Assembly (NCBI GenBank): GCA_947630045.1
Contig: CANRGC010000003.1
Coordinates: 55,076 to 119,075, forward strand
Source of the DNA: Candidatus Gastranaerophilales bacterium
GTDB taxonomy: Bacteria; Cyanobacteriota; Vampirovibrionia; Gastranaerophilales; Gastranaerophilaceae
Direction: 5' to 3'
Length of the DNA: 64,000 nucleotides
The stretch's first letter is position 1. Each line of letters starts with the position of its first letter. A program made the position numbers and the translations under genes. The notes below the pieces were generated by a model, which did not search any database, had not been told where the DNA came from, and saw only the letters and a list, made by a program, of their open reading frames with translations. Positions 1-7,940 of the stretch are shown in pieces.

Positions 1-1
1 G

Positions 2-1273
2 GATGACAAAACGATAAGTGCCAAAAATGTATCTGAATGGCTTATTGAGTATAAAAATTCAATCTTGCCGACAAGACAGATGTTGGGCAATTATTACGAC
101 GGAAAAAATCAAATAATTAAACAAAACGCTGTCGAAGGCAGACCGAATTATTCAATAAATGTTAATATGGCAAAATATATAACCGATGTTGCAACGGGAT
201 ATACCTTTGGAAAACCGGCTTCTTACAGCATTTTACATCAAAACTTGAAAAATATTTTAAACACCGTTTTGGATATAAACAAACACAACTATACGGACGA
301 ACTTGATTATCACCTCGGCGGCGATATGGCAACGTATGGCATAGCATACCAACTTGTTTATGCGGATAAATCTGAAAATTGCCCGATAAAATTCAAAAGG
401 TTAATGCCGGAGAGAACTTTTATGGTTTCGGATAATTCAATTGAAGAAAACATATTCTGCGCAGTATATTTCCACGATTACATCGAAAATAAAAATCATA
501 AAACAAGGGTTTACGTTTGGGATGAATGCAATGTTTATATTTTTGACGGGTATTCAAATTCTTTTGTATTAACATCTAAAAAAGCTCACTATATGGGGCA
601 AATTCCCGTTTTACAGTCTTTAAATAATGATGACGCTTACGGCGATTTTCAAATGGTAGTAGACCTTTTAGACTCTCTCAACTTAATGATTTCAAACAAT
701 ACGGACGACCTTCAATCAATATCTAACGCTATTTTGGCGGTAACCGGCGGAAAGCTTGGCGAAGAAGAAATTAAACAAATTAATCAATATAAAGTTGCAA
801 ATTTGCCAATGGGGGCAAATATGCAGTGGATAATCAAAAATTCAAATATAGACGGAGTTTTGGGGCAAATTAAACATCTTCTTGATTTTATTTTTCAAAT
901 TTCAATGGTGCCTGATTTGTCTGATGACGCTTTTGCAGGAAACCTTTCCGGCGTTGCAATGCAGTTTAAAATGTGGGGCATTGACCAGCTTTGGTCTTCT
1001 AAAATAAGAAAATATAAAACCTGCCTTTACAAGCGCTTGAGAATGGTTTTAAGGGTTCTTGGAATTGATGAAAGGTATGCAAACGAATTTCAAATTAATT
1101 TTTATCGGAATTTGCCTGAAAATATGGCGCAAGATTATGAAATTGCAAGGAATTTGTCAGGTGTTCTTTCGCTTAAAACTATTTTGAAAAATCTTTCCAT
1201 TGTGGAAGACGCAGAGGCGGAATATAAAGCTATTCAGGAAGAAACCGAACAAAAACCGAAACAAATATCTTAA
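2..1273 (+). CDS. Phage portal protein, SPP1 Gp6 / PBSX XkdE type (5' partial)
   Basis: The reading frame is open from the first bases of the window, so the gene begins upstream; a TTG at 65 is only an internal codon. About 423 residues are visible, against roughly 500 in SPP1 gp6. The segment around residues 55-75 (NVNMAKYITDVATGYTFGKP) matches the family pattern of an N-x-x-K-x-I-V-D stretch followed by a G-x-P turn; the middle is rich in N/D with a long helical region near 'SISNAILAVTGG', as in portal stem and wing domains. The portal forms the dodecameric DNA channel at one capsid vertex and docks the terminase. No head-morphogenesis (MuF) gene follows: the gene runs into a terminator. 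Its terminase and capsid partners lie 36 kb and 41 kb away. The family call is by pattern recognition; no search was run. Confidence 0.85.
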   Translation, partial: DDKTISAKNVSEWLIEYKNSILPTRQMLGNYYDGKNQIIKQNAVEGRPNYSINVNMAKYITDVATGYTFGKPASYSILHQNLKNILNTVLDINKHNYTDELDYHLGGDMATYGIAYQLVYADKSENCPIKFKRLMPERTFMVSDNSIEENIFCAVYFHDYIENKNHKTRVYVWDECNVYIFDGYSNSFVLTSKKAHYMGQIPVLQSLNNDDAYGDFQMVVDLLDSLNLMISNNTDDLQSISNAILAVTGGKLGEEEIKQINQYKVANLPMGANMQWIIKNSNIDGVLGQIKHLLDFIFQISMVPDLSDDAFAGNLSGVAMQFKMWGIDQLWSSKIRKYKTCLYKRLRMVLRVLGIDERYANEFQINFYRNLPENMAQDYEIARNLSGVLSLKTILKNLSIVEDAEAEYKAIQEETEQKPKQIS

Positions 1274-1280
1274 GAGAGGA

Positions 1281-1328
1281 GTGGTGGCTTCACTTCACAT
1301 GCACCCTTTTTTTAAACAGCGCTTTTAA
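1281..1328 (+). other. Possible 15-codon remnant or leader ORF after the portal gene
   Basis: Directly after the portal stop is GAGAGGAG, a strong Shine-Dalgarno-like run, followed by GTG codons and a short frame (MVASLHMHPFFKQRF) that ends inside the terminator stem. It may be what is left of the next head gene after a deletion, or chance. Confidence 0.25.
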
Positions 1329-1350
1329 ATTATTAAAAGCGCCTTTTTTT
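1319..1350 (+). terminator. Intrinsic terminator after the portal gene
   Basis: A perfect 10-bp stem (GCGCTTTTAA / TTAAAAGCGC) with an ATTA loop is followed by a run of seven T. It closes the plus-strand portal transcript and separates it from the convergent small secreted-protein gene. Confidence 0.9.
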
Positions 1351-1365
1351 ATTTGTTATAAAAAT

Positions 1366-1662
1366 TTAAAACGGAATTGTGTCATCGAGCATAAATTTAA
1401 ACATTTGATATTCATCGTCCGCTTTTTTGTCTTCATCCGCTTCGTATCTGGCTTTTTCTTTTGCCATTCTTTCTTTTTCACCCGGCATTTCGCTCTTGAT
1501 TTCAATAAGCTTATTGCGTTCAGCTTTTTCTTTACCGAAATTTATTTTAAAGCCGTCAATCAAGCCGTAATCGTCTTCCGGTTTATACATGCCAAAATTC
1601 ATCCCAAAACAGGAAGGCGCCATAAACAACATTATTGAAATTAAAGCCGACAATTTTCTCAT
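1366..1662 (-). CDS. Small secreted hypothetical protein
   Basis: This is a 98-residue protein with a clear Sec-type signal peptide (basic start MRK, hydrophobic LSALISIMLFMAP, likely cleavage near SCFG). The mature part is highly charged and probably helical, with many E/K residues and no recognisable domain, and it ends in DDTIPF. There is no Shine-Dalgarno before the ATG. Instead TATAAT lies exactly 6 bases upstream, so the mRNA may be leaderless. It lies downstream of the TpsB gene on the same strand but behind that gene's terminator, so it is probably transcribed on its own. Function unknown. Confidence 0.6.
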   Translation of the reverse strand: MRKLSALISIMLFMAPSCFGMNFGMYKPEDDYGLIDGFKINFGKEKAERNKLIEIKSEMPGEKERMAKEKARYEADEDKKADDEYQMFKFMLDDTIPF

Positions 1663-1668
1663 AATAAA

Positions 1669-1674
1669 ATTATA
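1669..1674 (-). promoter_or_regulatory. -10 box (TATAAT) 6 nt before an SD-less start
   Basis: TATAAT on the minus strand ends 6 bases before the ATG at 1662, preceded by GGG. No good -35 is seen; the upstream 17-18 bases run into the neighbouring terminator stem. Confidence 0.45.
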
Positions 1675-1688
1675 CCCTTTTTATTAAT

Positions 1689-1716
1689 AAAAACCGCCCG
1701 AATATGAGCGGTTTTT
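1689..1716 (-). terminator. Intrinsic terminator of the TpsB gene
   Basis: A 9-bp stem AAAAACCGC / GCGGTTTTT with a 10-base loop is followed on the minus strand by a T-rich tail. It lies 20 bases past the TpsB stop codon. Confidence 0.8.
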
Positions 1717-1735
1717 ATTTTATTTATTAACTAAA

Positions 1736-3538
1736 CTATAAAATGTTTGAAGTTACGATGAAGTGAACTCTCAAGTTTGAAGAATTTTCAGGTTTGTGTC
1801 CGATAGGAACGCCGATATAGACGTTAGCTGATAAATATCTCGTTAACTTAAGAATTGCGCCGCCGCCGACTGACATTAAATAATCAGGGCCTTCTGAACC
1901 GTGTTCATGCATATTTCCGAACCAACCAACATCATAGAAACCTGCAAGTCTTATGCTGTCATCAACAAATTTAAGTTTTTCAGGTAACATCATTCTCAGG
2001 AAAGGAACGGGGAATCTGACTTCGGCAGAAGCAGTTGCGCCGTAATCTTTGATGAAGAAGCTTTCTTCATAGCCTCTGACAGATGACATACCGCCAAAGC
2101 TCATTCTTTCCGAAGGTAACAGTGCTCTTGAAGCCCACTGACCTCTTGCTTGAATGATACCTGTTGACCTTAACGGTAAAACCTGAATTCTTGCAACATC
2201 GGCGTTAACGCTTACGCCTTTGTTTGAAGGAATGCTGTGTTTGTTAACTCCGGGGGGAACGTCCATACCGAAGTTCATAAGGTCTGTTGCGCCAAACACG
2301 TCAAGTCCGACTGAAGTGCCGACATTTGCGAACCATTTACCGTAAAAGTCGTCTTTAATGTTAGATAAGTTAATTTTTAAATTACGGCTTCTGTAATTAT
2401 ATAAATCAATTCCGTCAAGCCATGTTGTGTTTGTGTTTCTTAAATCAAAACCGATATCGCCGTATAATTTATAGTTGTCTGTTTTGATTAATCTTCTTGA
2501 TAAACTGAAGAACAAGTTGTGAGATTTTGATTCAATATCCAAATCTTCCAAGCTGCCGACAACTGAAGCGCCGGAGTATGAATAGCCGACATTCAATTTT
2601 GTTTCTTTGGTTGCCGTCAAAGGCACGCTATACATAACACCTTGACCTATTGAATGTCTTGCAAGAGTTGTTGTTGAATATAACTGATCGCCAAAACCCG
2701 TTAAATTATATAAGCCCGCAAAGAAGATTGCTCTGTTAAGACCTGTTGTTGAGGTACCCATATCGTCCCATCTGAAATCAAAGTCGAGAGGAAATCTGTC
2801 TTTTACGGTTAATTCCAAATCTGTAAGTTCGGCGGATTCTTCGTTGTCTTCAAGTGAAATAGCGCCTGTCATATACCCTGAAGCGTTCATTTCTTTTAAA
2901 GATTCTCTGATGTCGTTAACATTTAAGAGTGCTCCGGGCTCAATATATTTATCTTTCAAATATTGGTTGTTTAAATATGAAGTTCTGTTCCATTTGTTTC
3001 CTGTAATATCAACGTTTCCGTATCTGCCTTCCATAATGTTAATTACGATGTTACCGTCTTGAACTTTTTGGGGGGCAAGATATGCGATTGAAGAAATATA
3101 GCCGTGTTTTTGATAAAACTCGGTTACCATATTGGTAATTCCGACCAAATCTCCAACGTTAACTCTGGTTCCAACCTTGTCACAGATAAGATTCATTAAT
3201 TCTTCTTCGGTAAATGCGGTGTAACCCTTAAATGTTATTGAATTAAGAATAAAGCTTGCTTCTTTGTTAGGGAGCTGGTCAACCTGACTTTGAAGCTCTT
3301 TATTCATTTTAATTTCGCCTGATTCTTTGTGTTTATCTCTTCTTTCTTCACTTGCTTTAAATTCGTATTCCTTAAATTGCATTAAGTTCGAACTGTCAAT
3401 AACGCCTGAATCAAAATTACCAATGTTTGACCCCATTGACGTTGCCGCAGCGTCAGCAAAAACAGGATTTTGAGTGAAAGTTAAAGCCAGACAAAAAGCT
3501 GTAATCGGTAAAACTGATTTAAAGATATTGTTTCTCAC
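1736..3538 (-). CDS. Two-partner secretion outer-membrane transporter (ShlB/FhaC/HecB family, TpsB)
   Basis: This 600-residue protein starts at GTG with AGAAGGAAT upstream. A signal peptide (about 1-29, ending VFADA) targets it to the outer membrane. Residues about 92-250 form two POTRA domains (ILNSITFKGYTAFTEEEL... and MEGRYGNVDITGNKW...). The rest is a 16-strand-type barrel of alternating aromatic/polar strands. The hallmark VRGY motif that plugs the pore is present as SSVRGYEE near residue 505, and the chain ends in a strand (FIVTSNIL). It exports a TpsA exoprotein, and the natural partner is the divergent adhesin gene starting at 3965. Most TPS pairs are co-directional B-A operons, so a divergent pair with a 426-bp shared promoter region is less usual. 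The gene supports a true outer membrane. Confidence 0.9.
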   Translation of the reverse strand: MRNNIFKSVLPITAFCLALTFTQNPVFADAAATSMGSNIGNFDSGVIDSSNLMQFKEYEFKASEERRDKHKESGEIKMNKELQSQVDQLPNKEASFILNSITFKGYTAFTEEELMNLICDKVGTRVNVGDLVGITNMVTEFYQKHGYISSIAYLAPQKVQDGNIVINIMEGRYGNVDITGNKWNRTSYLNNQYLKDKYIEPGALLNVNDIRESLKEMNASGYMTGAISLEDNEESAELTDLELTVKDRFPLDFDFRWDDMGTSTTGLNRAIFFAGLYNLTGFGDQLYSTTTLARHSIGQGVMYSVPLTATKETKLNVGYSYSGASVVGSLEDLDIESKSHNLFFSLSRRLIKTDNYKLYGDIGFDLRNTNTTWLDGIDLYNYRSRNLKINLSNIKDDFYGKWFANVGTSVGLDVFGATDLMNFGMDVPPGVNKHSIPSNKGVSVNADVARIQVLPLRSTGIIQARGQWASRALLPSERMSFGGMSSVRGYEESFFIKDYGATASAEVRFPVPFLRMMLPEKLKFVDDSIRLAGFYDVGWFGNMHEHGSEGPDYLMSVGGGAILKLTRYLSANVYIGVPIGHKPENSSNLRVHFIVTSNIL

Positions 3539-3964
3539 TTTTTAATTCCTTCTAATATTTTCTTACTTTTTACGGAATATTTTTGTTCTTATTTGTACAT
3601 ACTTACAAATATAATATATGGCAATATATATTAATTCAATAAGTTAAATAAATGATATTTAAGCCAAATAACTACAAAATCATATTCGGTAAACTTTTTT
3701 TTGCAACTACATGGGGGCAAAAAACACCTAAATTTAAAAATTTGCTATTGAAAAAAATTTTTGGAATATAATTGTAACAGTCATATATTCTAACAGACTG
3801 ATAAAATATGTAAATTATAAGTTTTGTAACAATTAATTAACTTATCTACACAAAAAAAGAAAATTACTAAATTTTTGAGTTTTATTTACGTTAGTATAAT
3901 TAGTTGGTTTACATGTTTAGGTAGTATTATAAAAAATAAAACAATTACTTTAGAAAGGACAAAT
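3539..3964. promoter_or_regulatory. Divergent TpsB/TpsA intergenic region
   Basis: This 426-bp, very AT-rich stretch has no supported gene. On the plus strand TATAAT at 3767-3772 has a possible TTGCTA -35 at 3742-3747 (19-bp spacing), leaving a leader of about 190 nt before the adhesin start. AGAAAGGA at 3952-3959 is the adhesin ribosome binding site. On the minus strand AGAAGGAAT precedes the GTG of TpsB. No riboswitch-like structure is recognised. Confidence 0.45.
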
Positions 3965-6900
3965 ATGAAAAGACACTCCAGAAAAGGGATTAACACCAAA
4001 AAAATAGGTTCTTTTTTGGCGCTTTTAAGTTTTACGGCATATATGCCGGTTAGTTGCACAGCTGCATTCGCTGACATTGCTGCAGACACATTACCTGATT
4101 TAAGAGGCAAAGTAAACGGTGATGTTAGAACTGATGCCAACCAACACAGAATGGATGTTACTGTTCAAGGCGGAAAAGGCACGGTTGGTCAATTCGATTG
4201 GAATTCATTTAACGTTGGTAAAGACGCACATGTAAACTTTGAATTTTCGGCAAATAACCAAACTGCATTAAACAGAGTTTTAGGCGGAAGGATGTCTGAA
4301 ATTTATGGTAAATTAACCGAAAGTTCAGCTAACGGTTGTGCGGCATGCGTCAACACAAGTAAAGTTATATTAATTAACCCCGCAGGTATCATGTTCGGAA
4401 ACGGTTCATCAGTTAACTTGAACTCATTTACCGCTTCAACATATGATATTAAAGGCGTAAAAGATATTAAAGATTTATCAACTGACGCTCTCAACAAATA
4501 TGCAGGTACAGGCGGCACAACAGGCGACTTGTTCAATCTTGCAGGATATAACAAGAGCGTTGAATTCGTTCCGAACGATAACTTCGTTGACGGTAACGGT
4601 CAAATTATTGCTAACCCCGATGAAAATTCAAGACTTGCTTCAATTGTCGCTGACGGTGCAAAAATTGATGCTAATAAAACAATCGCTTTTGTCGGAAACA
4701 AAATTGATATCAAGGGCAATTCAAAATTAACAACAACATATTCAAGCACACCGAACGCTTCAAATGCAACTCAAACAAGATCAAATGTTAAATTAGTTAC
4801 AGGCGACGGTGTAAACTTCTATTACACATCAGCAGGCAATATTGATAACACAAAATCAAAATATGCTACTTCTCAACCTCAAGGCGGACATAAAGCAACA
4901 AAAGAAAATTATGGAATCAGTATTGATAACAGTGAAATCAGAACAGGTAACTTCCTTGCAAGAAACGATGTAGAAGCAACAAACAGTGAAGTTAAAGTTT
5001 CTAATTCAAAAATCTATTCTAAAAAATTACTCGGAACAAAGACGGGTGGTTATACCGCAGAACAAACAGGTACAAACGGCAGCTTATCAATATACAGTAA
5101 CGGAACGGTTGATATCTCAAATTCAGATATTCAAACAACAAACGATTCGACGAAAGATAATAAAGTTACCACCGGAAATATGGGCTATGGCAACATGGCT
5201 ATTCAAGGCAAAAAAGGTGTTAACATTAAAAATTCTCAGTTGAGAACCGCAAATTCATCTTTAAATAAACAGGGAGATATCAATGCCGGCAACATCACAA
5301 TCGCAAGCCAAGGCAATATTAACTTGACAAAAGACGCTCCGACAGACAGCCCTTATTATAATAATACAGGCATTGTTTCAGCCGGTGACTTGACTATCCA
5401 AGCCGGCGGAGATATTAAAGTTGACGGTTATGACAAACTTCAGGCTCAAGGTGTTGCAATCAACGGTTCTAAAACGGATTACTTAAGCAGAACCGCAAAT
5501 ATCACAGGCAGAAATGTTACTTTGAACAAAACAACCGTTGCCGCAAACGATATTAATATTAATGCGGATACAGACCTTAAAACTAAAAATGCAAATCTTG
5601 TAGCACCGAACAACTTAAAACTCCGTGCTGCAAACACAACACTTGACGCTTCGTTGTTACACTACAAAGATTTGTCATTATATGATGAAAAATCAGATAA
5701 ATTAAGCAATTTAACCGTTAAAAATGATACAACTTTCTATGATGTTGATAACAGTTCATTAACTTTAAAAACAAACGGTAACATTGTTCTTGATAATGAA
5801 AAATTACAAAGAAAAGCATATGGAAGTAACACCAAAACAAACCAAGATTCAATTAATGTTGAATCAACCAAGGGTCATGTTACAATTCAAAACAAATCAG
5901 ATATTCAAGCTGAAAAAGGCATTAAAATTACAGCCGGTAAAGAAAAATCGGATTCAATTTATATTAATGACAATTCAAAACTCACGGCTAAAAATGGCGG
6001 TGTTGATATAGATGCCGCAAACTCCGTTCAAATTTCAGATGCTACAATCACATCTAACAATGGTGATACCAATATTAAAGCTGAAAAAGGCAAAGTTACC
6101 GCTAAAAATTCTAATGTTGTTGCAAAAAATGGTAATTTGAATATTGAACAAGCAATCAGTATGGACATAAACGAAGACTTTAACGGTTCAACTCTTGCAA
6201 CTTCAAAGAAATTGACATTGAATGCTGCATCAGGAATCAAAGGTAAAGACTTTGTTGAAAGCGAAGGCAAAATTGACGGTATCGACAAAAAGTTAATTAA
6301 ACAAAAAAGCGATACTTCAAACACAACGCTTATTTATGATGGCGCTAATTTGACAACAAAAACAACAATCGACCTTACCAATATGGGAAATATCACAAAT
6401 GTTGCATTTGACGCAGGTAACAGCATTAATGTTCAAGGCAAATCTGATATGAAACTTAAAAATGTTTCATCTAAAGCAGGCACCAGCGCAAAATTTGCAG
6501 CAGCCGGCAAATTAACAACCAATGGATTTGATATTCTTGGCGGCAACAGAACAACTTTAGAAGGTAAGAGCGTTAAAACAGACGGCGAAAGCACAATTAA
6601 TGCTCACAGCCATAAACTTGCCGTTAACTCAACAGGCGAAGTTAATATCGGTGTAACAGGCGTTGATAACAAAAACGCAGGTCTTGAAATTAACGCAGAT
6701 GTTAATACTTCACAAAATCAAAACGCTCTTACAGGAAGAAAAGTTACAGTTAGAGCTAAAGACGGCAAACTTGCAATTTCAAAAATCAAAGCTGACACTC
6801 TTAACTTAACGGCAGATAAAATTCTTGCTGCAAACACAACAATTGACAGCTCTAAAGATAACGTTGACGGACTTGATAAAGCCGGCGTTAAATATGACTC

Positions 6901-7819
6901 AAAAGCTTACATTGAAATCAAAACAGACGGCGGATTTAACCTTGACGCTACAACCGATTACAATGCAGGCAACAAAGATATGTATACAGGCGGTAACTAC
7001 GGCACAACGACATCAAGCTCAACAGCCGCAGTTGGCGACAAATATACTAAAGAAGAAAAAGACGTTAAAACTGATGTAACTAAAAACTCAGAAAAAGTTG
7101 ACTCTAAGACAACTGAAGGCAAAGTGCTTTCAAGACACGAAGAAAGCAGAACTCCTTCCGGTGAACCTAAAGTTACAACTTCAAGAGAAGAAAACGTTAC
7201 TGACGAAAACGGCAATAAGGGTTACAGAGACACAACGACAACAACTCAAGAATATGATGTAACCGACAAAGTAACTTACGAAACAACAACGGAAGATACT
7301 TACAGAGATACCGAAACAACAAAAACTACAACAACAACCACAACAAATACTTACCAAGATTACGAAACAACAAAAGATACAAGAGATAAACAACACGTCG
7401 GTACTCTTAACAAAGAAGAAAAAGACGCATTCGTCCTTGTATACGGTAAGAATACTCAAGAAAAAACAAAAGAAACAAAACTGGTTGACACTAATGTAAG
7501 TAAAACCGTTGATACAAAGACTGTCGACAAAGGAACAAGAACGGAAACAACAAAAGGTCAAATTACAAAAACAGAAAAACGTAAAGACACTGTTACAACG
7601 TCTAAATCAGTATTCTGTGAATATGAAGACACTCTTACACCTGACATTGGCGAAGATGTTTCAAGCAGAGTTAAAATTCCTCGTCACGCTGAAGGTATAA
7701 GCAATGTTGCTCCTGTTCAAAATGACCTTGCTGACACATCATCTACAGTTGTTGCGGCAGCTGCAAGACTTCAATTAGATGAAGACTCTGAACAAGATGA
7801 TGAAGACTTTGAAGAATAA
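3965..7819 (+). CDS. Filamentous haemagglutinin-type exoprotein (TpsA adhesin)
   Basis: The protein has 1284 residues. ATG 3965 is chosen over an in-frame TTG 90 bases upstream because AGAAAGGA sits 5 bases ahead of it and a signal peptide follows at once (basic MKRHSRKGINTKK, hydrophobic IGSFLALLSFTAYMPV, ending AFA). Residues about 40-190 form the TPS secretion domain: VNFEFSANNQTALNRVLGG and the conserved-type NPAGIMFGNGSSVN. Residues about 190-1010 are beta-helix-like, rich in N, D, T and S with short strand-turn repeats. From about residue 1020 the chain becomes Thr/Glu/Lys/Asp-rich low complexity (runs such as TTKTTTTTTTNTYQ), ending in a strongly acidic tail (EDSEQDDEDFEE). No contact-dependent-inhibition toxin domain is visible. 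It is probably a surface adhesin exported by the divergent TpsB. Confidence 0.88.
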   Translation: MKRHSRKGINTKKIGSFLALLSFTAYMPVSCTAAFADIAADTLPDLRGKVNGDVRTDANQHRMDVTVQGGKGTVGQFDWNSFNVGKDAHVNFEFSANNQTALNRVLGGRMSEIYGKLTESSANGCAACVNTSKVILINPAGIMFGNGSSVNLNSFTASTYDIKGVKDIKDLSTDALNKYAGTGGTTGDLFNLAGYNKSVEFVPNDNFVDGNGQIIANPDENSRLASIVADGAKIDANKTIAFVGNKIDIKGNSKLTTTYSSTPNASNATQTRSNVKLVTGDGVNFYYTSAGNIDNTKSKYATSQPQGGHKATKENYGISIDNSEIRTGNFLARNDVEATNSEVKVSNSKIYSKKLLGTKTGGYTAEQTGTNGSLSIYSNGTVDISNSDIQTTNDSTKDNKVTTGNMGYGNMAIQGKKGVNIKNSQLRTANSSLNKQGDINAGNITIASQGNINLTKDAPTDSPYYNNTGIVSAGDLTIQAGGDIKVDGYDKLQAQGVAINGSKTDYLSRTANITGRNVTLNKTTVAANDININADTDLKTKNANLVAPNNLKLRAANTTLDASLLHYKDLSLYDEKSDKLSNLTVKNDTTFYDVDNSSLTLKTNGNIVLDNEKLQRKAYGSNTKTNQDSINVESTKGHVTIQNKSDIQAEKGIKITAGKEKSDSIYINDNSKLTAKNGGVDIDAANSVQISDATITSNNGDTNIKAEKGKVTAKNSNVVAKNGNLNIEQAISMDINEDFNGSTLATSKKLTLNAASGIKGKDFVESEGKIDGIDKKLIKQKSDTSNTTLIYDGANLTTKTTIDLTNMGNITNVAFDAGNSINVQGKSDMKLKNVSSKAGTSAKFAAAGKLTTNGFDILGGNRTTLEGKSVKTDGESTINAHSHKLAVNSTGEVNIGVTGVDNKNAGLEINADVNTSQNQNALTGRKVTVRAKDGKLAISKIKADTLNLTADKILAANTTIDSSKDNVDGLDKAGVKYDSKAYIEIKTDGGFNLDATTDYNAGNKDMYTGGNYGTTTSSSTAAVGDKYTKEEKDVKTDVTKNSEKVDSKTTEGKVLSRHEESRTPSGEPKVTTSREENVTDENGNKGYRDTTTTTQEYDVTDKVTYETTTEDTYRDTETTKTTTTTTTNTYQDYETTKDTRDKQHVGTLNKEEKDAFVLVYGKNTQEKTKETKLVDTNVSKTVDTKTVDKGTRTETTKGQITKTEKRKDTVTTSKSVFCEYEDTLTPDIGEDVSSRVKIPRHAEGISNVAPVQNDLADTSSTVVAAAARLQLDEDSEQDDEDFEE

Positions 7820-7841
7820 TCAATAATTCTTTGATAGATAT

Positions 7842-7880
7842 AAGAACCCTTTTGAGGCTAACTCAAGAGGGTTCTTTTCT
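7842..7880 (+). terminator. Intrinsic terminator of the adhesin gene
   Basis: A 15-bp stem AAGAACCCTTTTGAG / CTCAAGAGGGTTCTT (one G-T pair) with loop GCTAA is followed by a short T-rich tail. Confidence 0.88.
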
Positions 7881-7940
7881 ATGTTAAGAATTCTTATTTA
7901 TTTTACATCCCCGTTTCTTTTGTATTAAAATGGTAAATAT

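Noticed and set aside
7181..7561. Minus-strand Cys/Phe/Val-rich frame of 126 codons
   Set aside because: It is the complement of the Thr/Lys/Glu-rich low-complexity part of the adhesin; no start signal.
7000..7819. Contact-dependent inhibition toxin domain at the end of the adhesin
   Set aside because: The C-terminus is low-complexity and acidic, with no VENN-type motif, no recognisable nuclease or pore domain, and no small immunity gene follows.
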